The position numbers were made by a program, and so were the translations under genes. A stretch of DNA of 64,000 bases from an uncultured Prevotella sp. (GTDB taxonomy: Bacteria > Bacteroidota > Bacteroidia > Bacteroidales > Bacteroidaceae), in NCBI GenBank assembly GCA_945869265.1, contig CAMBOI010000008.1, positions 19,720 to 83,719 of the forward strand, read 5' to 3'. Shown one piece after another: positions 34,567 to 43,068 of this stretch (within the stretch, counting starts at the first letter, position 1; each line of letters opens with the position of its first letter). The notes beneath the pieces are model-generated. The model did not search any database. It saw nothing but the letters and a program-made list of their open reading frames with translations, and was not told the origin of the DNA.

Positions 34567-34658
34567 AAACACAGAGACACAGAGGCACAGAGAATAATAT
34601 TAAGTTTTCTGAAGATACAGAGAGAAAAAACCTCTGTGACTCTGAGCCTCTGTGTTTA
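34567..34658. repeat. Inverted CACAGAG-type repeat between convergent genes
   Basis: AAACACAGAGACACAGAG (from 34567) and its near complement in CTCTGTGACTCTGAGCC to TGTGTTT (34632-34657) form a long imperfect hairpin. It lies between the zinc-ribbon gene and ribE and could end transcription in both directions. Confidence 0.8.
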
Positions 34659-34666
34659 TAAAAAAA

Positions 34667-35266
34667 TCACAGGCTCTGCAGTCGTGCGATGTATTTCCCG
34701 AGGATGTCAAACTCGATGTTCACCGTCGAACCTACTTGGATGTCTTGGAAATTGGTGTGCTCGAGTGTGTAGGGGATAATAGCCACCTGGAAGGCGTTGC
34801 CGTGGGGATTGCACACCGTGAGCGACACGCCGTTGACCGTCACGCTGCCCTTTTCGACAGTGAAGTAGCCCTTGCTCGCCATTTCGGGCGCAATGCGATA
34901 TTCGAATGTGAAATACTTGCTGCCGTCGGCATCCTCGATGGCTGTGCACTGTGCTGTGCAATCCACGTGCCCCTGAACGATGTGACCGTCGAGTCGGCCG
35001 TTCATCAGCATCGAGCGCTCCACGTTCACCTTGTCGCCCACTTTCAGCATGCCCAAGTTGCTGCGATAGAGCGTCTCCTTCATCGCAGTCACGGTATATA
35101 CTCCGTCTTCAATCTTCACCACTGTCAGGCACACACCGTTGTGAGCCACGCTCTGGTCGATTTTCAGTTCGTCGCAGAACGAGCAGCGCAGCGAGAAGTC
35201 GATGTTCTCCCTGTCGTGCTTCACATCCACTACGGTTGCAAATTCCTCTACTATTCCAGAAAACAT
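34667..35266 (-). CDS. ribE: Riboflavin synthase alpha subunit
   Basis: Dismutates two 6,7-dimethyl-8-ribityllumazine molecules to riboflavin. It is 199 residues, the usual size, and consists of two similar beta-barrel halves. The N-terminus is the diagnostic MFSGIVEE; the halves carry VAHNGVCLTVV and VTVNGVSLTV, and the substrate loops include VERSMLMNGRLDGHIVQGHVDC. Upstream lies a promoter-driven RNA region with a stem and T-run that ends 66 bases before the start codon. Whether it controls this gene is not known. Confidence 0.95.
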   Translation of the reverse strand: MFSGIVEEFATVVDVKHDRENIDFSLRCSFCDELKIDQSVAHNGVCLTVVKIEDGVYTVTAMKETLYRSNLGMLKVGDKVNVERSMLMNGRLDGHIVQGHVDCTAQCTAIEDADGSKYFTFEYRIAPEMASKGYFTVEKGSVTVNGVSLTVCNPHGNAFQVAIIPYTLEHTNFQDIQVGSTVNIEFDILGKYIARLQSL

Positions 35267-35332
35267 AATCTATAAAAAATAATTATTATTACCTGTTATC
35301 ACTTTTATATTCACAAAGGGGGAAAAGAATAT

Positions 35333-35540
35333 AAAAAAGGGTCGTATCGTGATTGTGATGAAAACTCCTATTTGCATAAGATTAGGGTGCTCACCGTCGT
35401 TGTAATCCACCGGCATTGCTGCTGTCCTGCTCCAAGGATGTGGCCCGCCATTGACAAGTGAAACGGTCCCTGTTTTCGGTATTTTTTTGATGAGTATCCC
35501 GATCTAACCGATACGACCCGTATTCCTTTTTTCCTTTTGT
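35333..35540 (-). ncRNA. Candidate structured RNA, 6S-like shape, upstream of ribE
   Basis: A full-consensus promoter predicts a transcript starting near 35540. Its ends pair perfectly over 11 bp (GGGTCGTATCG at 35509-35519 on the minus strand with CGATACGACCC at 35339-35349), and six Ts follow at 35333-35338. Inside are two unpaired stretches of 30-40 bases facing each other, then a nested stem (ACCGT with ACGGT, GGG with CCC), TTGT with ACAA, and a terminal hairpin TCCT-TGGAGC-AGGA. A closing stem, central bubble and terminal stem are the shape of 6S RNA, and the 208-base length agrees. Pairing was done by eye. It does not show the FMN riboswitch core. It contains no reading frame of note. 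Confidence 0.55.
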
Positions 35541-35545
35541 CGGTG

Positions 35546-35577
35546 CAAAGGTACGAAGATTTTCTGAAATCTCCAAA
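35546..35577 (-). promoter_or_regulatory. Bacteroidetes-type promoter for the structured RNA
   Basis: TTTG (35574-35577) and TACCTTTG (35546-35553) on the minus strand are spaced by 20 bases, matching the consensus exactly. Confidence 0.85.
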
Positions 35578-35582
35578 TTTTT

Positions 35583-36109
35583 TCTCCACAGATTTCTTGT
35601 TTATCCACAGATTTCCACAGATGAATAATTTTATTGGATTATCACAGATTCCTTTTTATCCACAGAGTCTTTTTATTGTCCACAGATTATCACAGATTAA
35701 CACAGATTTATTTATAACTTTGTTATAATTATCACAGATTTTTTATTTTTAGGCACGGAAATCCACGGCTTTTTTTAAAAAAAAGACACGGCTTGGCTTC
35801 GCATTGATATCCCACGGCACTTCGTGATTACGGCTTGCTTCGCAAGTTCACGGCTTAGTATGCTTTGTAGACGGGTCGCAGCTTAGTTTGTTTTTCTGCG
35901 GTAATGAGCCGTGTCTATACTTTAGTATAGCCTTTATGCAAATAAAGCCATTCCTATGCGCAGCCCAGCCGTGTCTTTGAAAAAGCCGTGTCCATCCGTG
36001 CCTAAAATATATCAATCAATAATCACCCTAATCAGAGCCTTTGGCTCTTAATCTGTGCCAATCTGTGTTAATCTGTGGTCTAAAAAATCTATCTGTGGTC
36101 TAAAAAACA
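35583..36109 (+). repeat. Long dispersed repeat, copy D (with rest of the gap 35267-36109)
   Basis: Near-full copy of A in the same orientation: ACAGAT-rich left flank (35583-35750), central module from GGCACGGAAATCCACGGC at 35753 to CCGTGCC near 36003, and AATCTGTG units to 36100. It is separated from ribE by the structured RNA region. It contains an extra segment with CTGCGGTAATGAGCC that is also in copy B but not in A. Confidence 0.9.
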
Positions 36110-38914
36110 TCAATCCTCGATGATCTCAGCCTCCTCGATCACCTCTTCCTCGTCCGAAGCCTTATCCGCCGAACCCGAAGCATCAGCAGAAGAAGCCTCA
36201 GTAGAAGAATCATCATCCGTGCCATCAGAGTCGGCATAGCCCTTGAGCTCCTCCTGATACTCTCGTTCTATCTTGCGACGGCGCTCCTCCTTTATATATA
36301 ATAAGGTGATGGCAATCACGGCGGCAAGAATCATGTAAATCCACAAAGCACTCTCGGAGAGCAGGAAATGCTGGGGCACAACCACCTTCAGCGTCTTGAT
36401 GTCATACTTGTCGGGCGATTCCAGCAGGAATGCCCTCACCTTAAACTCGTATGTGCCGGCAGGCAAATCGCTGTAGGTGGCAGTGCGGCTCTTGTCGGCA
36501 TTGTGCCAGTCTTCCTCATATCCCTCAAGCATATACTGATAGTGAATGCGGTGCTGCAACTGATAGTTGAGCGAGGCAAAGCGGATGGAGAACTCGTCGT
36601 CGTGGTCGGGCAATTCCACCTCGCGAGAGTCGGGCACGTAATAGTCGAAATTCTGGGAGAAGCGCGGCGACTGTATCTCGCCGTTGATCATGAAGTCGGT
36701 GATACGCAGCCGCATCACCGAGCCGTTTGCGCTCACCAGTTTGCTGCGGTCAACGATGTAGTAGCCGTTGAGCGTGCCAAAGAGTATCTTGCCGTTGGGC
36801 AGAGTGATGGCCGCATCCTCGGAGCACAGTGTGTCGTCAACACCGTCGAGCATGGTGAACGTGCTGAATATCTGCTTGCGCACATCGAAGGAGCACAGGA
36901 TATGGTCGGTGGCAAACCACACGTTGCCGCGGTCGTCAAAGGTGATGCTCTTGATCTCCTCGGATGGCAGACCGTCCTCACTGCCGAATGTGTCGAATAC
37001 ATACACACCTTGACCATAGTCGTCGCAACGCGAAAGACCGCCACCATTCGTTCCCACCCACATCTGTCCGTTGTGGGCGCAGGCAAGGCACACTACATCC
37101 TTGCTCTGCAGATTGTCGAGCTCGTCCTCATTGTCGGCCACAACATGTATCTTCACCTTGTTGTTGTAATACGACATCACCAGAATACCGTCGGACGAGC
37201 CTGCCCATACGCGACCGTATTTGTCGAGGGCGACAGTGCGCATCTTCAGATATGAGTCGTTGGGATAGCTCTTCATCACGTTGTTGCAGTTGAGGAAGAG
37301 GCAGCGCCCGTCCTTCTCGCGCTTCACCACGTTCACTCCGCCTCCGTATGTCGCCACCCAGATATTGCCGTATTTGTCCTCTATGGTCTTATACACAAGG
37401 TCGCTGCTGATACTGTATTTGTCGCCTGGATTGTTGCGATAGTTGGTGATGTCGAAGCCGCCGGCGCACAATGCCCCGTAGCCGCCGTTCTTGGCGCGGG
37501 GCGACAGGCGGAAGAGTCCGTTGCCCTTGGTGCTTATCCAGAAGTCGCCGTGGCGGTCTTTCATTATTCCGTATATTCGGCCGAAGGGCATTCCCTTGTC
37601 CTCGCCTCTGACGATGGTCTTGTTGGTGCCGTCGGTGATGATGAGCGAGCCCTTCTTGTTGCCTATCAGCATCACATTGTAGTGGGCGTCGTAGTACATG
37701 GCGCGCGTCTCGTTCTCGTTGTTCTCTATGGCACTGTCGTCAAATAGTTTGCGCCTCTCGATGTTGCGCTTCTGTATCTCGAGTTTCTCTAGTCCCTTGC
37801 GGCTGGTGGATTCAAACACCACTCCCTCGGGCAGGGCGAGATAGGCTGCCACGGTGTTCGACAAGTCCCATGTGTTGTAGGGATTGTTGTGGAAATACTC
37901 CACCTCGTCGGTGGCGCGGTTGTAATATCCGAATCCGCCGTGGCTCATAGTCAGCCACACCGTGCCAGCCACTTCCGACACCTTCACTCCCGTCACGTCG
38001 TATTCGGGCACTAGCACCACTTGCGTGAACTCCTTCATGTCGCCCGTCTTCTCGTTGATGCGCGTGATGCCTTGGCCGCCGGTGGATATCCATATTGTGC
38101 CGTAGCTGTCGCGGAAGATGGAGTTGATGGTTTTGCCGGTGTCCTTGATGAGTCGCGGCTCCTGACCGTAGGCACATTCGAAAATTCTGCCCGACTTGGT
38201 GCCGACATACACGTTGTAGCCATTGGAATACATCGCTGTGATGCTCTCCTCGCCCAAAAGGGCATTCTGACTCAGCGACTCGTGGTTGGCCGTCAGTCGG
38301 CGCACTCCCTTGTCGGTGCCCACCCAAAGGTCGCCCTTGTAACCCTCGACCACTACTGTCGGCTTTAGCTGTCCCGTGGTAATTAGTTCATTCTGAAAAC
38401 CATTTTTCGTGTATTTCATCTTGTATATTCCCACACCCTTCATGATAGCAATCACCTCGCCCTTCGACGTTATCGACAGGGTGTTCTGGGTCTTTAGCAT
38501 CTCGTGTCCCTTCACGTTGGCAAGAGGATTGACAATGCGGTCCTTCTGACGTTCGAGCATAAACACGCGACCGTCATACATCCTCATCCATATGTTCTGC
38601 CATTGGTCGTTGACAAGCTCTGTGATGCGGTTGTGAAGCAGCGGCACCTTCGACTGGCCGCCCGTCTTATAGTTGAAGAAATTGAATCCGTCGAATCTCG
38701 ACAGTCCGTTCCATGTGCCTATCCATATATATCCGTAGTCGTCCTGGATAATATTGGCGACGGCATTGCTGCACAGGCCATCGTCGGTGGAGTAGTGGGA
38801 CTGCGACGCGTGCATGGTTTGGCCCTCGGCGCCCTCGACGGCTCCGATGACTAATACTGCCACAAGTGAAATCTTGACAGCAATCTTCTTGGCTATTTTA
38901 TTGGTCATTAACAT
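36110..38914 (-). CDS. Propeller-type sensor with Y_Y_Y domain but no kinase (truncated HTCS-like)
   Basis: A 934-residue protein with an N-terminal signal or anchor (VKISLVAVLVIGAVEGAEG). Many Reg_prop repeats form two beta-propellers; typical units are IWIGTWNGLSRFDG, LWVGTDKGVRRL, MWVGTNGGGLSRCD and VWFATDHILCSF. A Y_Y_Y domain follows (about 760-830) and one membrane helix (LWIYMILAAVIAITLLYI). In hybrid two-component sensors a histidine kinase, receiver and AraC domain come next. Here there is only a basic stretch and an acidic Asp/Glu/Ser-rich tail of about 60 residues. It may bind a glycan and signal through another protein. It is divergent from the GH51 gene. Confidence 0.88.
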   Translation of the reverse strand: MLMTNKIAKKIAVKISLVAVLVIGAVEGAEGQTMHASQSHYSTDDGLCSNAVANIIQDDYGYIWIGTWNGLSRFDGFNFFNYKTGGQSKVPLLHNRITELVNDQWQNIWMRMYDGRVFMLERQKDRIVNPLANVKGHEMLKTQNTLSITSKGEVIAIMKGVGIYKMKYTKNGFQNELITTGQLKPTVVVEGYKGDLWVGTDKGVRRLTANHESLSQNALLGEESITAMYSNGYNVYVGTKSGRIFECAYGQEPRLIKDTGKTINSIFRDSYGTIWISTGGQGITRINEKTGDMKEFTQVVLVPEYDVTGVKVSEVAGTVWLTMSHGGFGYYNRATDEVEYFHNNPYNTWDLSNTVAAYLALPEGVVFESTSRKGLEKLEIQKRNIERRKLFDDSAIENNENETRAMYYDAHYNVMLIGNKKGSLIITDGTNKTIVRGEDKGMPFGRIYGIMKDRHGDFWISTKGNGLFRLSPRAKNGGYGALCAGGFDITNYRNNPGDKYSISSDLVYKTIEDKYGNIWVATYGGGVNVVKREKDGRCLFLNCNNVMKSYPNDSYLKMRTVALDKYGRVWAGSSDGILVMSYYNNKVKIHVVADNEDELDNLQSKDVVCLACAHNGQMWVGTNGGGLSRCDDYGQGVYVFDTFGSEDGLPSEEIKSITFDDRGNVWFATDHILCSFDVRKQIFSTFTMLDGVDDTLCSEDAAITLPNGKILFGTLNGYYIVDRSKLVSANGSVMRLRITDFMINGEIQSPRFSQNFDYYVPDSREVELPDHDDEFSIRFASLNYQLQHRIHYQYMLEGYEEDWHNADKSRTATYSDLPAGTYEFKVRAFLLESPDKYDIKTLKVVVPQHFLLSESALWIYMILAAVIAITLLYIKEERRRKIEREYQEELKGYADSDGTDDDSSTEASSADASGSADKASDEEEVIEEAEIIED

Positions 38915-39051
38915 CTTTTTTTAGTCGGTTATTATAGATTATCATTTGCGAAATTACTATTTTTTTTTGTTTTATGGGGAATAATTGCTTCTTTTTTTTC
39001 TGGCTTAACCAAAATTAACGCAAAATCGCCCTATTTTCCGTTTTTTAGCCT

Positions 39052-39059
39052 TAACTTTG
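39052..39059 (+). promoter_or_regulatory. -7 promoter element for the GH51 gene
   Basis: TAACTTTG matches TAnnTTTG, 43 bases before the GH51 start. On the other strand TAATTTCG (38949-38956), one mismatch from consensus, could serve the sensor gene. Confidence 0.5.
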
Positions 39060-39102
39060 TCCTCAAAATCTAACTTTACTAACATCTAATTAAAAAAAGA
39101 GA

Positions 39103-41637
39103 ATGAAGAAAATAATCTTATCAGCGACGCTCGCCGTCGCAGCACTTATGTCGGAAGCCGCCGACAAGGTGTTCCTCTATTCGCCTGCCATCGACCAAGG
39201 CGTGCATGTGGCTTATGCTGCCGACGAGAGAGCTACCGCATTTTTCAATATCGGACAGATATTCCAGTCGGACTATGCCCGATGGGGAGCCGACAAAAAA
39301 ATGTACTCCGAATTTGCCATCGCGCTCGACGAGGGCGGATATGCTGCCGTCTTCCAGGTGAACGATGTGGCTCCGTGTTTCGCTGTGGCATACAGTCGCA
39401 ATCTCGTCACATGGCGACCGCAGGACTATCCCCGCATGAGTCATCAGGGAGTGTTGGCACCGGTGATTGTGGCAAAGGGAGCAGGGAAATACGACGTGGT
39501 GTATCGCACAAAGGACGACAAGTATCGCAAGACGACCACCGACGCCAACTTCAGGCATTTCACCCCCGATGTGCCTGCCACTGCCGACGAATATGCCATT
39601 GCCGACAAAAAGAGGGCAAGAGCTAAAGTGGGGAATAAGGAATTTGTAGGCAACATACTGACTATCAATGATAACGGAGAGACTCTTAGCGGTATCAAGG
39701 CATACTTTGCCAAGCAAGCCGACAACAATGCCAAATGGGCGGAGAACTTCGCCGACGATTCCAAGCGATATGCATCGCTCATAGCCGCTGGCAAGGCTAA
39801 GGCAAAGCTCAACATCAACGTCTTCGGCGAAAAGAAGATAAGCGACAAGCTCATCGGAATTTTCTTCGAGGACATCAGCTATGCCGCCGACGGTGGACTG
39901 TATGCAGAGATGGTGCAAAACCGCGACTTCGAATACACGCCTGCCGACCACAGCGGATGGAACGCCTTCACAGCATGGCAACTGGCGTCGGGCAAGCAGC
40001 CAAAGATCGTCACCTCGTCGCCGCTCAGTCAGCAGAATCCACATGCGCTCAGCATCGCTGCCGACACACTCTACAACGAGGGATGGGACGGAATGGCGCT
40101 CAAGGCTGGCGAGAAGTACGACTTCAGTATGTATGTAAAACCATCGTCGGCTAAGTCGTTTGTCGTTGCGCTCGTGGATGGCAACCGTGTGCTGGCGAGA
40201 GCGAGAATTGAAGCCAAAGGCAAGGAATGGGTGAAATATTCAGCAACGCTTACAGCGTCGGAATCCGCCTCTGCCGCTAAACTGATGCTTGTGGCTGAGG
40301 GCAAGAAATCCGCGCTCGTGGACATGATCAGCCTGTTCCCACAGAAGACTTTCAAGGGAAGGAAGAACGGACTGCGTGCCGATCTCGCACAGACGATTGC
40401 CGACCTGCAACCGAAGTTTGTGAGATTCCCCGGAGGCTGCATGAGCCACGGCGACGGACTGGATAATATATATAGGTGGAAACACACCGTCGGACCGCTT
40501 CAGGATCGCACGCCCGACCGCAATATATGGAATTATCATCAGACGCGCGGACTGGGATTCTACGAATACTTCCAGTTCTGCGAGGACATCGGTGCCGAAC
40601 CGCTGCCCGTGCTCGCTGCCGGTGTGCCGTGTCAGAACTCCGCTCCCGACGCCAACGGATATGGCGGACAGCAAGGCGGAATACCTATGGACGAAATGTC
40701 TGCTTATATACAGGAGATTCTCGACATGATAGAGTGGGCCAACGGCGATCCAGCCACAAGCAAGTGGGCGAAGATGAGAGCCGAGGCAGGACATCCCGCG
40801 CCATTCAATCTCAAATACATCGGCATCGGCAACGAGGACATCATCTCGACGGCATTTGAGGATAGATTCTCGATGATATGCCGAGCCATACGCGAGAAAT
40901 ATCCCGAGATACAGATATGCGGCACGGCAGGACCGTTCCACAATCCGTCGTCCGACTATATCGAGGGTTGGCTCTTCGCATTCGAACATCAGGACATCAT
41001 CGACCTCGTGGACGAGCACTACTACGAGAGCGTGGGATGGTTTGTCAACAATCAGGACTACTATGACAACTACGACCGCAAGGGACCGAAGGTCTATCTC
41101 GGCGAATATGCCGCCCGAAGCGCTCACGGCAATATCGACTGCGCACTGGCAGAGGCTCTGCATCTGTGCGGTATCGAGCGCAACGGCGATGTGGTGGAGA
41201 TGACTTCGTATGCACCGATGCTCTGCCACAAGAAGCATCAGAACTGGAATCCCGACATGATATACTTCGACAACGAGACCATCGAACTCACTCCGAGTTA
41301 TCATACACAACGACTCTTCTCGAAATATTCGGGCACTCACTATCTTGACTCTTACATCGACGGACTGCCCGAGGACGCACAGCGACGAGTGGCTGCCTCT
41401 ATCGTATGCGACACCAAGACGGGAAAGGGCTATCTCAAGGTGGTGAACACACTGCCGGTGGCTCTCGCACTTGATGTCACAGGAATGGAAATCAGCGCCG
41501 ACCGACCATTCGAGGGCTTCAGCGGAAAGCCTGGACAGGAGCGAGTGGAAGTGAAGAGCGGCAAGACGGGCAAGCTCGACAAGGACGTGTTCAAAGTGGA
41601 GCTGCCGCCATATTCGTTTAGGGTAATCGAACTCTGA
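39103..41637 (+). CDS. Alpha-L-arabinofuranosidase, family GH51, with extra N-terminal domain
   Basis: An 844-residue secreted enzyme with a signal peptide (ILSATLAVAALMSEA). The GH51 part starts near residue 230 (IGIFFEDISYAADGGLYAEM) and carries a carbohydrate-binding-like insert, FVRFPGGCMSHGD, the acid/base Glu578 in GIGNEDI and the nucleophile Glu668 in YLGEYAARS. It removes arabinose from arabinoxylan or arabinan. Residues 22-170 form an additional beta-rich domain (for example SRNLVTWRPQDYPRMSHQG, DVVYRTKDDKYRKTTTD) resembling blades of GH43-type propellers; its role is inferred as binding. The neighbouring propeller sensor suggests glycan-responsive control. Confidence 0.93.
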   Translation: MKKIILSATLAVAALMSEAADKVFLYSPAIDQGVHVAYAADERATAFFNIGQIFQSDYARWGADKKMYSEFAIALDEGGYAAVFQVNDVAPCFAVAYSRNLVTWRPQDYPRMSHQGVLAPVIVAKGAGKYDVVYRTKDDKYRKTTTDANFRHFTPDVPATADEYAIADKKRARAKVGNKEFVGNILTINDNGETLSGIKAYFAKQADNNAKWAENFADDSKRYASLIAAGKAKAKLNINVFGEKKISDKLIGIFFEDISYAADGGLYAEMVQNRDFEYTPADHSGWNAFTAWQLASGKQPKIVTSSPLSQQNPHALSIAADTLYNEGWDGMALKAGEKYDFSMYVKPSSAKSFVVALVDGNRVLARARIEAKGKEWVKYSATLTASESASAAKLMLVAEGKKSALVDMISLFPQKTFKGRKNGLRADLAQTIADLQPKFVRFPGGCMSHGDGLDNIYRWKHTVGPLQDRTPDRNIWNYHQTRGLGFYEYFQFCEDIGAEPLPVLAAGVPCQNSAPDANGYGGQQGGIPMDEMSAYIQEILDMIEWANGDPATSKWAKMRAEAGHPAPFNLKYIGIGNEDIISTAFEDRFSMICRAIREKYPEIQICGTAGPFHNPSSDYIEGWLFAFEHQDIIDLVDEHYYESVGWFVNNQDYYDNYDRKGPKVYLGEYAARSAHGNIDCALAEALHLCGIERNGDVVEMTSYAPMLCHKKHQNWNPDMIYFDNETIELTPSYHTQRLFSKYSGTHYLDSYIDGLPEDAQRRVAASIVCDTKTGKGYLKVVNTLPVALALDVTGMEISADRPFEGFSGKPGQERVEVKSGKTGKLDKDVFKVELPPYSFRVIEL

Positions 41638-41729
41638 CGAAAAAAAATCGAAAAAAGTTGTAGCATATTCTCCTCGCGTCACGTCTAAAGTACAAAAACA
41701 GAGAAAAATTCAATAGAATATATATATAA

Positions 41730-42212
41730 ATGGAACCCAACGAGAAAGAATTCGCCCAAGTGGTGAGAGAACAGAAGTCAACCATCTATACGGTGTGCTA
41801 TATGTTCTCAAAGGACAATGATGAGGTCAACGACCTGTTCCAGGAGATACTCATCAACCTGTGGAAGGGCTTTGACTCATTCGAGGGACGAAGCGACATC
41901 CGCACATGGGTGTACAGAGTGGCGCTAAACACATGCATCACCATCGACCGCAAGAAAAAACGCAGGCGCGACAAGGAGGCTAAGGTGGAAATGGACATCA
42001 ACCTATACGAGGACAACGATGCCGACACCAAGCAGGTGAAGAAACTCTATGAGCGCATCAACAAGCTCGGAGTATTCGACCGTGCCATCGTGCTGCTGTG
42101 GCTCGAAGGTATGCCGTATGACGAAATCGGACAGATAGTGGGAATATCATCCAAGAATGTCTCGGTGAAACTCGTCAGAATACGTGAGGAATTAAAGAAT
42201 ATGAACAACTAA
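41730..42212 (+). CDS. ECF-type RNA polymerase sigma factor
   Basis: A 160-residue sigma factor with regions 2 and 4 only. Region 2 is YTVCYMFSKDNDEVNDLFQEILINLWKGFDSFEGRSDIRTWVYRVALN with the core-binding DLFQEI. Region 4 is FDRAIVLLWLEGMPYDEIGQIVGISSKNVSVKLVRIREEL. The linker is rich in Lys and Arg. It is followed after 11 bases by a membrane protein gene that may be its regulator. Its target promoter is not known. Confidence 0.93.
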   Translation: MEPNEKEFAQVVREQKSTIYTVCYMFSKDNDEVNDLFQEILINLWKGFDSFEGRSDIRTWVYRVALNTCITIDRKKKRRRDKEAKVEMDINLYEDNDADTKQVKKLYERINKLGVFDRAIVLLWLEGMPYDEIGQIVGISSKNVSVKLVRIREELKNMNN

Positions 42213-42223
42213 AATCTTATACA

Positions 42224-42817
42224 ATGGAAAATATTAATGAACACAACGTGAATGAACTGGAGGCAATGCGCAGCCAGATGCAACTGCTCAAGCAGAAACT
42301 GGATAATCAGGAGATCATCAACGACCAATTGCTTAGAAACGCTATGTCGGGCAAAATGTCGTGGATAAGGAAGTATATCTGGTTTAAACTGCTTGTGTTG
42401 CTTCCGCTATGTACACTCAATTTCGTGGGTCTTAAACTGATGAATCCCGGACTGTCGATATGGGCTATCGCGTCAATCCTCTTGCTTGTGCTTGTGGAGA
42501 TTCTGCTCGACTTTTATATTAATAATATGTCGGCGAGCGACTGGCAGTCGGAAAATTTGTTGCAGACTGCCGACAAGCTTGTGAAGATGAAGAAGCTCAG
42601 ATTGTGGCAAGTGGGATTGTCGCTGCCAGTGGCAATTGCCCTTTTCGTATGGCTCTTCTCCGGATTTGAGGACAAGGTGATGTATTACACCGTCATTGGT
42701 GGAATCGTCGGAGGTGTAATCGGCCTCACGATAGGTATCGCCATTCTCATCAAGATGCAGAGCACCAACGACGTCCTCATCAGTCAGATACGCGAGATGA
42801 AGGATATCCAGGAATGA
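42224..42817 (+). CDS. Membrane protein co-encoded with the ECF sigma factor
   Basis: A 197-residue protein. A coiled-coil N-terminus (residues 9-40, ELEAMRSQMQLLKQKLDNQE) precedes two pairs of membrane helices: VLLPLCTLNFVGLKLM, LSIWAIASILLLVLVEILLDFY, VGLSLPVAIALFVWLFSG and VMYYTVIGGIVGGVIGLTIGIAILI. No zinc-binding anti-sigma motif is present. The position directly after the sigma gene suggests it controls that factor; this is inference. The family is not recognised. A terminator follows. Confidence 0.78.
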   Translation: MENINEHNVNELEAMRSQMQLLKQKLDNQEIINDQLLRNAMSGKMSWIRKYIWFKLLVLLPLCTLNFVGLKLMNPGLSIWAIASILLLVLVEILLDFYINNMSASDWQSENLLQTADKLVKMKKLRLWQVGLSLPVAIALFVWLFSGFEDKVMYYTVIGGIVGGVIGLTIGIAILIKMQSTNDVLISQIREMKDIQE

Positions 42818-42862
42818 ATCAAGAGTTAATTATTTGAGATTGTAATTTATCATCATTATTTG

Positions 42863-42899
42863 TCCCTTCGCCGCAGTGATGCGCCGGAGGGATTTTTTT
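42863..42899 (+). terminator. Rho-independent terminator after the sigma factor operon
   Basis: TCCCTTCG (42863-42870) pairs with CGGAGGGA (42885-42892), including one G-T pair, and seven Ts follow. The loop contains CCGCAGTGATGCGC. Confidence 0.82.
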
Positions 42900-42972
42900 G
42901 TCTCATTATTGTCCCAGTGGATAAAAAGAAAAGCCGCAAAAGGTTGACGAACAACCGATTGCGACTTGATAG

Positions 42973-43045
42973 TTGCGGAGGCAGGACTCGAACATGCGAC
43001 CTCCAGGTTATGAGCCTGGCGAGCTACCAACTGCTCCACTCCGCG
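42973..43045 (-). tRNA. Initiator tRNA-fMet (anticodon CAT)
   Basis: A complete 73-base cloverleaf on the minus strand. Acceptor CGCGGAG faces CTCCGCA, leaving a C1-A72 mismatch, the hallmark of bacterial initiator tRNA. The anticodon arm is CCAGG-CTCATAA-CCTGG, and A11 is present in the D stem. The pairs next to the loop are G-C, G-C and A-T, not the three G-C of E. coli. TTCGAGT marks the T-loop and no CCA is encoded. The surrounding gap (42818-43259) holds only this tRNA, its promoter and the sigma-operon terminator. Confidence 0.95.
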
Positions 43046-43068
43046 ATGTTATTTCTTATTTGCGGGTG

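Noticed and set aside
35281..35560. FMN riboswitch in front of ribE
   Set aside because: The region lacks the conserved RFN core as I know it, and the RNA ends in a stem and T-run 66 bases before the gene without an evident expression platform. A structured RNA of another class fits better.
40240..41682. A 480-codon minus-strand frame opposite the GH51 gene
   Set aside because: Shadow of a GC-rich coding strand; the plus-strand GH51 has both catalytic glutamates and a signal peptide.
42973..43045. Elongator tRNA-Met
   Set aside because: The C1-A72 mismatch and A11 in the D stem identify the initiator type.
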